From Tichowtungia sp964398915 (lineage in GTDB: Bacteria > Verrucomicrobiota > Kiritimatiellia > Kiritimatiellales > Tichowtungiaceae), in contig CAYNOR010000017.1 in the NCBI GenBank assembly GCA_964398915.1, positions 1 to 44,847 of the forward strand: a stretch of 44,847 bases of DNA. The letters are read 5' to 3'. Position numbers and translations under genes: made by a program. Each line of letters opens with the position of its first letter. Position 1 is the first letter of the stretch. This document shows, one piece after another, positions 34,417 through 41,624 of this stretch. The notes under the pieces are model-generated. The model saw only the letters and a program-made list of their open reading frames with translations. It was not told the DNA's origin and did no database searches.

Positions 34417-34743
34417 TTACCGCACGAACTTTTCCTTAACGGCGACTTTTGCGTTTTTCCCTTCGAAAAATCCCAGTAGTTCGTAGTCGCAGTTCGGTTT
34501 CACCGTCAGCACAAGAAGGGTATCCACGCTCAGTGCTCCATAGGATTCCGTCTTGATGCAGGAAATCGCTAATTTATGCGTTCCCGGGTTCAGCCGGACC
34601 GAGTCGCCTTTGGCGGATTTACCATCAACAGACAGAATTTGTATTTTCACGCCCTGCTCATCTTTGCCGGTGACAAGACCCTCGGCATGCACAACAAACG
34701 GCATTGCGATAAGCAGGAAAATTAAGCGGGCGGATCTCTTCAT
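34417..34743 (-). CDS. Secreted protein of unknown function
   Basis: The 108-residue product begins MKRSARLIFLLIAMPFVVHA, a clear signal peptide, followed by a beta-rich domain of about 85 residues (RLNPGTHKLAISCIKTESYG, VDTLLVLTVKPNCDYELLGF). I do not recognise a family. Its start codon overlaps the hisH stop (ATGA), so it is translated from the same transcript, an unusual partner for a histidine gene. Confidence 0.65.
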   Translation of the reverse strand: MKRSARLIFLLIAMPFVVHAEGLVTGKDEQGVKIQILSVDGKSAKGDSVRLNPGTHKLAISCIKTESYGALSVDTLLVLTVKPNCDYELLGFFEGKNAKVAVKEKFVR

Positions 34744-35408
34744 GGTTGCGCGCCGAAGTTTTTGAGCATTTGCAGGCCGGCGGCCTGACTTTTTTCGGGG
34801 TGGAACTGGACGGCGAAGACGTTGTCCTTCCAGACGGCGGAGCAGTATTTGATTCCGTAGTCGGTTTCGCCTGCGACGATGCTTTGATCTTCCGGCGCGA
34901 CGTAGAATGAGTGAACAAAATAAAAGTAGGCTCCGTTATTCACGCCTGCGAACATGGGGCAGTCCGGGTTTTTCTGGTTCACCGCGTTCCAGCCGATCTG
35001 CGGGATTTTTAATTGTGGCGCAGGCATCCCTGCCTGTGCATTTGTTGGACGGGCAGGGCTGCCGGCCCCATCAAAAGAAAACCGCTTAACGCTGCCTTTA
35101 AATATGCTCAGCCCTTCGATGCCCGGCGTTTCTTCCGAGGTTTGGAAAAGAGCCTGAAGCCCCAGACAAATGCCCATGAACGGGTTGCCGGAGGCGATCC
35201 ATTTTTTTATCGGCGAAACAAAACCGTGCTTCGTGAGATGTGCCATGCAATCGCCGAACGCCCCTACCCCCGGCAGAATAATGGCGCGGCAGGAATCCAT
35301 CTGCTGCGAGGCGGAGATAATTTCCGCGTCCAGCCCGAGAAATTTGCAGGCATTGGAAACACTTCCCAGATTGCCCATGCCGTAATCAATGATGCCGATT
35401 TTACTCAT
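34740..35408 (-). CDS. hisH: Imidazole glycerol phosphate synthase glutaminase subunit
   Basis: HisH makes ammonia from glutamine for HisF. The 222-residue protein has Cys81 in GICLGLQALF, LPGVGAFGD and the His-Glu pair in QFHPEKS. Between about residues 112 and 131 (FDGAGSPARPTNAQAG) is an insertion that family members lack; it is encoded by a palindromic repeat at 35016-35080. After it the family sequence resumes as LKIPQIGWNAV. hisF is not in the window. The start has no clear ribosome site. It overlaps the next gene downstream by four bases. Confidence 0.9.
   Translation of the reverse strand: MSKIGIIDYGMGNLGSVSNACKFLGLDAEIISASQQMDSCRAIILPGVGAFGDCMAHLTKHGFVSPIKKWIASGNPFMGICLGLQALFQTSEETPGIEGLSIFKGSVKRFSFDGAGSPARPTNAQAGMPAPQLKIPQIGWNAVNQKNPDCPMFAGVNNGAYFYFVHSFYVAPEDQSIVAGETDYGIKYCSAVWKDNVFAVQFHPEKSQAAGLQMLKNFGAQP
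35016..35080. repeat. Palindromic repeat in frame inside hisH
   Basis: CAGGCATCCCTGCCTG is a perfect six-base-pair hairpin, followed by GGGCAGGGCTGCCGGCCCC. The block is translated as an insertion in HisH. Confidence 0.75.
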
Positions 35409-35638
35409 GGAGAGTTTTTAACCGCGAACGGCTGCGAATGCACACGAAAAATGAGTCGCTTTTAAATCCGCTGTAACTTAAAAACAGTTTATAAGTTTTG
35501 ACAAAACAGGAAATTGCAAAAAAGGGGTCTACGTAAATTTTTATGGGGACAAACAGTTTAAGAAACTAAACCACCCGCTCATAACATCGCTGGAGAGAAC
35601 AGCCGAGGTTGCGGTTGAGTTCTAAAATAGGGGCTGTG
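35409..35638. other. Repeat-bearing spacer before the GxxExxY gene
   Basis: A third copy of the 19-bp repeat (AACCGCGAACGGCTGCGAA) lies at 35420-35438. A solitary REPIN-type end, ACCACCCGCTC, lies at 35570-35580. The rest is AT-rich and has no convincing ORF. Confidence 0.6.
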
Positions 35639-36013
35639 ATGGATAAAGAACTGGATCTGACAGAAAAGATAATCGGCGCTGCAATTGAGGTTCATAACTA
35701 CTGGGGGCCGGGGCTTCTGGAAAGCATTTATGAAAAAAGTCTCGCTCACGAGTTGGCGCTACAGGGGGTGAGCGTCAAACAACAGGTTCGTTTAAACCTG
35801 AAATATAAAGACCTGATTCTGGATGATGAATTTGTTCTGGATCTGGTTGTTGAAGGAAAAGTTGTTGTCGAGCTGAAAGTGGTTAAGGAGCTTGCCCCGA
35901 TTCATGAAGCTCAACTCATTACCTATATGAAGCTGACGGATTGTAAGGTTGGGCTTCTCATTAACTTTAATGTTTTGAAACTAAAGAACGGGATTCGGAG
36001 AATTGTTTTGTAG
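35639..36013 (+). CDS. GxxExxY protein (PDDEXK_3-like)
   Basis: The 124-residue protein begins MDKELDLTEKIIGAAIEVHN and has the namesake motif GLLESIY (residues about 25-31). It carries DLVVEGKVVVELKVVKEL and GLLINFN, matching the PDDEXK-like GxxExxY family (PF13366), whose role is unknown. ATG 35639 is chosen; a TTG-initiated frame from 35609 would add ten residues. AGGGG precedes the ATG. It lies between a solitary repeat end at 35570 and a full palindromic element at 36091, a setting that suggests a mobile or moron-like gene. Confidence 0.82.
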   Translation: MDKELDLTEKIIGAAIEVHNYWGPGLLESIYEKSLAHELALQGVSVKQQVRLNLKYKDLILDDEFVLDLVVEGKVVVELKVVKELAPIHEAQLITYMKLTDCKVGLLINFNVLKLKNGIRRIVL

Positions 36014-36339
36014 AAAACTCGGAGGTTCACTCGGCTGTTTATATGGAATCAATCTGATTTGTATCGATCGGAATCCGCAAAAGATTTTTTACCACCCGCT
36101 TTGCTAGAGGAAGTCAGAGGGGTTCAGAGGGGAAGTTCAGCAATCAGGGGTAGAAGGCAGATGAAATCCATAATTTCGGGTAGCACTCTGACTTCCTCCG
36201 AAGTTTGCTCTAGCGAAGCGGGTGGTCAAAAAATATTCATTAAGTTGGTTTCGTATTACTCCAGTGAAAGCAGAGAACGGGTGGTGGAAAAGTCTCCCGT
36301 TCCACTAAATTCTACGAAGAACTAAAAAAGGAGGATTCT
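36014..36339. other. Spacer with a palindromic element and a solitary end
   Basis: It holds the full element at 36091-36226 and a second end-like sequence AACGGGTGGT at 36276-36285. GAACGGG and CCCGTTC form a further hairpin at 36275-36302. The ribosome site AAGGAGG for the ligase gene is at its right end. No other gene is seen. Confidence 0.6.
36091..36226. repeat. REPIN/MITE-like palindromic element, copy B
   Basis: The 136-bp element begins ACCACCCGCTTTGCTAGAGG and ends CTAGCGAAGCGGGTGGT. The left interior (GAGGAAGTCAGAGGGGTTC) matches copy A. Left T-rich and right A-rich flanks extend the stem. Confidence 0.85.
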
Positions 36340-37569
36340 ATGTTGCGTAAGCTGTTTGTTGTTCTAATTGCGGTTCAGGCGGTTTGTGCGGCGGTTCCGC
36401 CCGGCATCGAACAGCAGGCCCGGGCTTTGCAAACGGTTTTGCGGCAAGCCGACGAGTCCTATTATAATAAGCATCAGTCGGTTATGAGCGACGTCGCGTA
36501 TGATTTACTGCGCAGACAATATGATCAGCTGGTAGCTGGTTATCCGGAGTTGGCATCTGAAAATACAGTCGGCGCGCCGGTTGCCGACGCCGGCCGCGTC
36601 CCGCACGACGCACCGGTTCTGAGTCTTGATAAAGTTTATTCCGACGATGGCGTTCGCCGCTTTCTTCAGCAGACCGGGACGAATCTGCTCTATTGTATCG
36701 AACCGAAAATTGACGGGTTAACCGTGGTACTGCATTACCGTAACGGCGCTCTGGCGCAGGCCGTGACTCGCGGCGACGGGAAAACCGGCGTGGATATTAC
36801 TCCCGCCATGCTGGCCTCCGGAGCTGTACCGGTTGCACTCACCCATGCTCCGGAAAAACTTACTGTGCGCGGAGAAGCTCTGCTGCCGAAGACTGCTTTT
36901 GAAAAACTCAATCAACGCCGCGCGGAAAGCGGTCAGGAAGCGCTTAAAAATCCGCGCAATGTCGCATCCGGAACGCTGATGCTTACCGATTATGCTGAAA
37001 TTGCCGGTCGCGCGCTCGAATTTCAGTGTTTCGAGCTGTTGTCGACCGATCATATGCCGTCTACGCACACCGAAGCGCTTGCGCTGTTGAGAAACACCGG
37101 CCTGCCGGTTGTTCAAAGTCTAACCGTACCCTCCGCCGGGGTGCTTTCAGCCGTAGAAAGCCTGAACCGGCGGCGGGCAGAACTTCCGTTTGAAACCGAC
37201 GGAATAGTCATCAAGGTAAATGATTTTGCGGTTCGCGAACGGCTGGGTGCGACAGCGCATCATCCGCGCGGCGCCATGGCCCGCAAATATGAAGACACGC
37301 CGGTTCAGACGCGCCTGCTGGGTGTCGAATGGTCGCGCGGCGCCACTGGGAAGCTTACACCGGTTGCCCGGTTTGAGCCCGTTGAAATTCAAGGGGCAAC
37401 GGTTCAAAACGCGACACTCCACAATTTGAACTATATCCGGGCTCTGGATCTGAAAATCGGCGACTGGATTTTTGTTACCCGTTCCGGAGGAACCGTTCCT
37501 GAAATCACAGGAATCTGTCCGAATCGGCGAACCGGCCTTGAAATTTCAATCCCGGATCCTGTAGATTAA
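36340..37569 (+). CDS. NAD-dependent DNA ligase (LigB-like, truncated) with a signal peptide
   Basis: The 409-residue protein begins MLRKLFVVLIAVQAVCAAVP, a Sec-type signal peptide. It then has the NMN-binding domain (YYNKHQSVMSDVAYDLL), the adenylation motif Lys123 in EPKIDG, TRGDGKTGVDIT, LPFETDGIVIKVN and an OB-fold part ending near WIFVTRSGGTVPEITGI. The zinc finger, HhH and BRCT domains of full LigA (about 670 residues) are missing. E. coli LigB has a similar truncated layout. AAGGAGG lies five bases before the ATG. It precedes a radical SAM gene by three bases. The role may be extracytoplasmic, or the signal may be spurious. Confidence 0.85.
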   Translation: MLRKLFVVLIAVQAVCAAVPPGIEQQARALQTVLRQADESYYNKHQSVMSDVAYDLLRRQYDQLVAGYPELASENTVGAPVADAGRVPHDAPVLSLDKVYSDDGVRRFLQQTGTNLLYCIEPKIDGLTVVLHYRNGALAQAVTRGDGKTGVDITPAMLASGAVPVALTHAPEKLTVRGEALLPKTAFEKLNQRRAESGQEALKNPRNVASGTLMLTDYAEIAGRALEFQCFELLSTDHMPSTHTEALALLRNTGLPVVQSLTVPSAGVLSAVESLNRRRAELPFETDGIVIKVNDFAVRERLGATAHHPRGAMARKYEDTPVQTRLLGVEWSRGATGKLTPVARFEPVEIQGATVQNATLHNLNYIRALDLKIGDWIFVTRSGGTVPEITGICPNRRTGLEISIPDPVD

Positions 37570-37572
37570 GTC

Positions 37573-38508
37573 ATGCCTTCTCCCTACCGATATCTCTTCG
37601 GCCCGGTACCCTCGCGACGGCTTGGGCGCTCCCTTGGTATCGATGTGACCCCGTTTAAAACCTGCTCCTTTGACTGCGTCTTCTGCCAATGCGGCCGCAC
37701 AACACTCCTGACGGCAGAACGCGTGGAATGGGTTCCGATTGAAGAAGTCTGCGCCGAAATTGAACAATGGCTGAAAGAAGACGGCATCGCGGACTGCATT
37801 ACATTTGCCGGATCCGGAGAGCCAACGCTTTATTCGCGTCTTGGAGAGCTGATCAGCTTTATCAAAGCACGTACAACGATTCCTGTTATTGTTTTTTCAA
37901 ACGGCACCCTGCTTCACCGCATTGCGGTCCGTGACGAACTTTTAAAAGCCGACATCGTGAAGATCAGCCTAAGCGCATGGGATGATGATTCATTAAAAAA
38001 ACTCAACCACCCGCCGCCCGGCCTGACTTTTGAACGGATGGTGGCTGGGCAACGCGATTTCCGGGCGGAATTTACCGGCGAACTCTGGCTGGAAGTTTTT
38101 TTGGTGGAAGGCATAAACTCCAGCCCGAATCAGGTTCGAAAAATCGCCGCCGCTGCCGTCGGCCTTCGTCCGGATAAGATACACCTCAATACGGCGGTAC
38201 GTCCGCCGGCAGATGCCGGCGTACAGCCCGTTACAAAAGAAGCGCTGGACGCTCTCTGTCGTCTTTTTACGCCGCCGCCGGAACTCATAGCGACATTTTC
38301 CACCGAAACAACCGCCGGCTCCGGCCTGAACGGTGAAAAAGTAATCGAACTTCTTCGACGGCATCCCGCCACCGTCAGTCAGCTGGCAAAAATGTACGGC
38401 TCAACGCCGGACGCTGTGGTTCCCTTATTAACCGACCCCCGAATACAAACGGAGCTGCGCGGAGAAGAAACCTACTATACTGTGGCGCACGCCCGGCGAT
38501 CTTGCTGA
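37573..38508 (+). CDS. Radical SAM protein (COG0731-like) with a winged-helix tail
   Basis: The 311-residue protein has CxxxCxxC at Cys31, Cys35 and Cys38 (CSFDCVFCQCG), FAGSGEPTL, VFSNGTL and ISLSAWDD, typical of the COG0731 group. After about residue 250 a helix-turn-helix-like region follows (ELLRRHPATVSQLAKMYGST). The substrate is unknown. The last residues (YYTVAHARRSC) are not conserved-looking; they read into the start of the truncated ATPase gene, so the original end may have been lost. Confidence 0.85.
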   Translation: MPSPYRYLFGPVPSRRLGRSLGIDVTPFKTCSFDCVFCQCGRTTLLTAERVEWVPIEEVCAEIEQWLKEDGIADCITFAGSGEPTLYSRLGELISFIKARTTIPVIVFSNGTLLHRIAVRDELLKADIVKISLSAWDDDSLKKLNHPPPGLTFERMVAGQRDFRAEFTGELWLEVFLVEGINSSPNQVRKIAAAAVGLRPDKIHLNTAVRPPADAGVQPVTKEALDALCRLFTPPPELIATFSTETTAGSGLNGEKVIELLRRHPATVSQLAKMYGSTPDAVVPLLTDPRIQTELRGEETYYTVAHARRSC

Positions 38509-39620
38509 CCGGCGCACGCCAAACCGGTAAAAGCTCGCTTCTTCAGAAAATGTTTCCGGATGCGGCCTATGTAATGCTGGATCATGTTCCGTCCGCCGCC
38601 GAAGCGGAAGCCAATCCGGATCGGTTTCTCGACCGGTTTTCAGGTTCCGTCATTTTGGATGAAGTTCAATACGCCCCGTCTCTTTTCCGGGAGCTGAAAA
38701 TCAGAATTGATGAAAACCGCGCGGCTCATGGCCGGTGGATTTTGACGGGCAGCCAGCGATTCAGTCTAATGCAAAAAGCCGGCGAAAGCCTGGCGGGACG
38801 CATCAGCGTGCTTCAGCTGGAAACGCTCAGCGCGAAAGAACTGAGAGAATGCAGCCGGTTTTCTAAAAAAGCGATCGAAGACGGCCTGTGGAAAGGCGGA
38901 TATCCTGAGCTGTGGTCCAATCCAAAACTCACCGCGCAGATGTTTTATGAAGATTACATCCAGACCTATCTTGAAAAAGACCTTCGAACCATTCTGAATG
39001 TTTCGAACCTCCGCGATTTCCGGCGCTTCATTCAACTCTGCGCGGCGCGAACCGGCCAGCTTCTGAATTATGCCGATATTTCCAAAGATACGGGCGTTTC
39101 TGCACCCACGATCAAGTCGTGGATCAGTGTACTTGAAGCCAGCGGGATCATTTACCTGCTCCCGCCCTTTTTCGCCAATATAGGGAAAAGGCTGATCAAG
39201 GCGCCGAAGCTTTATTTTTCAGATACCGGATTGCTGTCTCACCTGCTGAACATAACGGATGAAGACTCGTATTGCCGCAGCCCTTATCATGGTGCTATCT
39301 GGGAAAACTTTGTTTTCACCGAATTAATTAAAACTCTCCAAATCGTTCCGGGCCGCAACCTGTTCTTTTACCGCGACCAAAACAGCGTGGAAATCGACTT
39401 CGTGCTGGAGCGCGGCGGGTCGCTCTGCCTGATTGAGGCCAAATCTGCCGAACGGGTGGATCCCCGGAAACTCAACTTTTCAAAAGTCACACCCCTGTTC
39501 CCTGAGCGGGAAACGGGTTGTATTCTAATGCACCTGTCGCAGGAAAAAGGGCCGGTACAACTGGCAGGATATACGTCGCTGAATCCTCTGCTTCATTCAA
39601 TTTCTACGGACCAGCCCTGA
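38502..39620 (+). CDS. DUF4143-type AAA ATPase lacking its N-terminal part
   Basis: The product starts almost at the Walker A loop (TGARQTGKSSL). It has Walker B (SVILDEVQYAPSLF), sensor (LTGSQRFSLM) and the C-terminal DUF4143 region with a restriction-like domain (NSVEIDFVLERGGSLCLIEA). Family members begin about 25-35 residues earlier. The in-frame codons before 38502 still read ARPAI, as expected for the lost part, but no start codon is found. It overlaps the end of the radical SAM gene. The start may be TTG 38502, or the gene may be a remnant. Confidence 0.72.
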   Translation: MLTGARQTGKSSLLQKMFPDAAYVMLDHVPSAAEAEANPDRFLDRFSGSVILDEVQYAPSLFRELKIRIDENRAAHGRWILTGSQRFSLMQKAGESLAGRISVLQLETLSAKELRECSRFSKKAIEDGLWKGGYPELWSNPKLTAQMFYEDYIQTYLEKDLRTILNVSNLRDFRRFIQLCAARTGQLLNYADISKDTGVSAPTIKSWISVLEASGIIYLLPPFFANIGKRLIKAPKLYFSDTGLLSHLLNITDEDSYCRSPYHGAIWENFVFTELIKTLQIVPGRNLFFYRDQNSVEIDFVLERGGSLCLIEAKSAERVDPRKLNFSKVTPLFPERETGCILMHLSQEKGPVQLAGYTSLNPLLHSISTDQP

Positions 39621-39649
39621 CCGTCTGAATGCCCGCGGCCACAAAAAAT

Positions 39650-39671
39650 CCGCCCCGGAATTCCGGGGCGG
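39650..39671 (-). terminator. Terminator of the first PEP-CTERM gene
   Basis: CCGCCCCGGAATTCCGGGGCGG is a perfect 22-base palindrome with a T-run on the minus strand at 39649-39643. It lies 25 bases downstream of the stop codon. Confidence 0.9.
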
Positions 39672-39696
39672 AACGTTAAGGTGAAAAAGCTAAATC

Positions 39697-40278
39697 TTAA
39701 CGGCGCATCGCCGAACGGCGTACACGATGAATAGCTATGCCGACTCCCGCGCCAAAGATCAGCATCATCGCGCTGGCCGGTTCGGGAACAACGTTAACCG
39801 TTATAGAATCCGCATGATCTCCGCTTCCCCAGGTATATGTATAGCTTGCTTGCGTAAGCCCTAGATTTTCAAATGTAGAGCCCGCCCAAGTAGCTGTTGA
39901 ATAAAGTTCCGAGCCCGAAACATAATTGGTGGAAGTCGCGAAGTAACCCATCCCCGCAACAAGTGCGAAGCGATCCCCTGTGGCAGTCGTAGCGCTCGGC
40001 GCGCTATCAGTACCCCAAGCTAGGGCAGAAGTGGAAATTGAATAATATCTCGTCTCAGCCCCCCCCACACCAAGTGAAATATATTGAGCGCGGGGATCAA
40101 ATCCGGGACTCCTTGACTCGGGGCCCCAACTAGTGAGGTCGAATAGATCGAGTGTGCCAGAGGCGATTGCAACCACATTGCCGCTCTGTTCGGTTATATT
40201 AACAACCAGTTCAGCCGATGCTGAAAAGATAACCGAAACCGTAACCAGTCCCGCCATCATCATCTGTCTTGTCTTCAT
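39697..40278 (-). CDS. PEP-CTERM secreted protein
   Basis: The 193-residue protein starts MKTRQMMMAGLVTVSVIFSA, a signal peptide, and ends with VPEPASAMMLIFGAGVGIAI followed by a basic tail, the PEP-CTERM sorting signal recognised by an exosortase. AAAGGAAAAATA precedes ATG. A longer frame from 40311 is possible. The domain between signals is not recognised. The exosortase gene is not in the window. Confidence 0.85.
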   Translation of the reverse strand: MKTRQMMMAGLVTVSVIFSASAELVVNITEQSGNVVAIASGTLDLFDLTSWGPESRSPGFDPRAQYISLGVGGAETRYYSISTSALAWGTDSAPSATTATGDRFALVAGMGYFATSTNYVSGSELYSTATWAGSTFENLGLTQASYTYTWGSGDHADSITVNVVPEPASAMMLIFGAGVGIAIHRVRRSAMRR

Positions 40279-40440
40279 TATTTTTCCTTTCGTTTTGTTT
40301 GTTTCTGTCAAAAATCTTTTGTTTTTCGGCCTTTCTCCAAACGCATGTCCTCCTTTTTTGTGTTAATCAAACGTTTGGATCAAAGACCTCCTTTTTCATA
40401 AAATTTTGACAGCACCTGTTTCCTTTCCCTCTCAAAAAAT
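40279..40440 (-). promoter_or_regulatory. Leader region with LacI-type palindrome and two short ORFs
   Basis: CAAACGTTTG at 40368-40377 is a perfect palindrome of the type bound by LacI-family regulators. Two tiny minus-strand ORFs lie in the leader: 40367-40399 (MKKEVFDPNV) and 40308-40346 (MRLEKGRKTKDF), and two AAGGAGG sequences occur near 40350 and 40390. Their role is uncertain. Confidence 0.4.
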
Positions 40441-41280
40441 CTAAACCCGCCCGAAGAAGCGGCGGTAGAGACCAATGACCGCCCCTCCGAGAGCGAGAAT
40501 CAGAGCCGTCGCCGGCTCAGGGATTGCAACGACGCGGAACCCGAGAGAGTCGTGCTCAAGCGACGGATCGGGGAAGCTGCGAAACGACGAACGCAGGTAG
40601 CTCTCAACGTCGCCGTAACTGCCGCCGCGGATCACGCCGCTCGAAGCTTCCATCCATTCCCAGACGTTGCCCATCATGTCATAGGTGCCGTTCTGCTCTT
40701 CCCCGCCAAAACCCGTCGTCCATGTGTAGTTCGGGCTTCCGTTCACAAAAGCGCCGTTGTAATAGTTCCATCCGTCGGTGGTTCCCCATGTCGGAACAGT
40801 ATCTGTTCCGTTGGCGTAGAGGCTCCAGAGGTCGCCGCTGCTGCCGGTGTAGTAGGCCGCTTTGTACCACTCGTCTTCCGTCGGCAGAAAATAGGTAAGG
40901 CCGTTGGCTGTGGCATAGGCATCGTGACTCAGACCGCTCATGTTCTGGCCGCTAGCTCCATAATAGCCTCTGTTGACATCCCCGGTGGTCAGCCAGTTGC
41001 AGTATTTCCGCGCTTCGTAGAGCGAAACGTACGAGGCCGGAGCATTGGGCCCCACGCCGCTCCAGTAGTTTTCATCGCCATCGCCCGCGCCGGTCGCTAG
41101 CTGAAACTCCGCAATCGTCACTTCGGTTGCTGAGATCCGGTAGGTGTAGGCTACATCACCATAGATGCCGCCGTTAGCCGTGTCCGCCGCGTTGCCCGCG
41201 TTTCCAATGGTTACAAACGCCGCCTGCGCCATTCCGCTGAGCGCAACCATCACTGCCATCATCACCCATCTTGTCTTCAT
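40441..41280 (-). CDS. PEP-CTERM protein with an FGE/SUMF1-like domain
   Basis: The 279-residue protein has a signal peptide (MKTRWVMMAVMVALSGMAQA), an FGE-sulfatase-like domain (YCNWLTTG, LPTEDEWYKAAY, MMGNVWEW, GGSY, GFRVV) and ends with IPEPATALILALGGAVIGL, then a basic tail, a PEP-CTERM sorting signal. True FGE enzymes activate sulfatases using conserved Cys residues; only one Cys is present here, so a binding or structural role is more likely than catalysis. AAAGGAAAAA precedes the ATG. It faces the two-component genes in the divergent direction. Confidence 0.85.
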   Translation of the reverse strand: MKTRWVMMAVMVALSGMAQAAFVTIGNAGNAADTANGGIYGDVAYTYRISATEVTIAEFQLATGAGDGDENYWSGVGPNAPASYVSLYEARKYCNWLTTGDVNRGYYGASGQNMSGLSHDAYATANGLTYFLPTEDEWYKAAYYTGSSGDLWSLYANGTDTVPTWGTTDGWNYYNGAFVNGSPNYTWTTGFGGEEQNGTYDMMGNVWEWMEASSGVIRGGSYGDVESYLRSSFRSFPDPSLEHDSLGFRVVAIPEPATALILALGGAVIGLYRRFFGRV

Positions 41281-41405
41281 TTTTTCCTTTCTTTCGCGTC
41301 GTTTTCATCGGCGGAAAATGCCTTCCGTTGCTTTCCGTTCCAGTTCGAACCCGATAAGCACAATCTGGAATTTATTCCTTTGGATTCTGAGTTTAATTCC
41401 TCCGC

Positions 41406-41624
41406 TTGTCTGTAGGGTGTAAGGCTGATTTTTTACGTAGGCCAGACCTACACAATCCGGGTTTTGTAGGCGCTGGCTTACACGCAGACCGCCGACCGCC
41501 GCACACGATAAAACGCGCAGCTCAACGGCGGGGCAGCGTGGCGGTTCAGCGTGTTAAAATCATTAGACAGGCCATGCGTGCTGTGGCATTCTGCGAAACG
41601 AAGACGTTTCATAAATTCATTCCC
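41406..41624. promoter_or_regulatory. Divergent promoter region with TGTAGG-type repeats
   Basis: Between the FGE-like gene and the kinase gene, TGTAGG-like sites occur at 41411, 41436, 41447 (inverted), 41465 and 41477 (inverted as CTTACAC). GTAGG-CCAGA-CCTAC at 41437-41451 is a small dyad. They may bind the NarL-type regulator encoded downstream. Confidence 0.4.

Noticed and set aside
35570..36285. CRISPR array
   Set aside because: The repeats are inverted and few, with no regular spacers and no cas genes.
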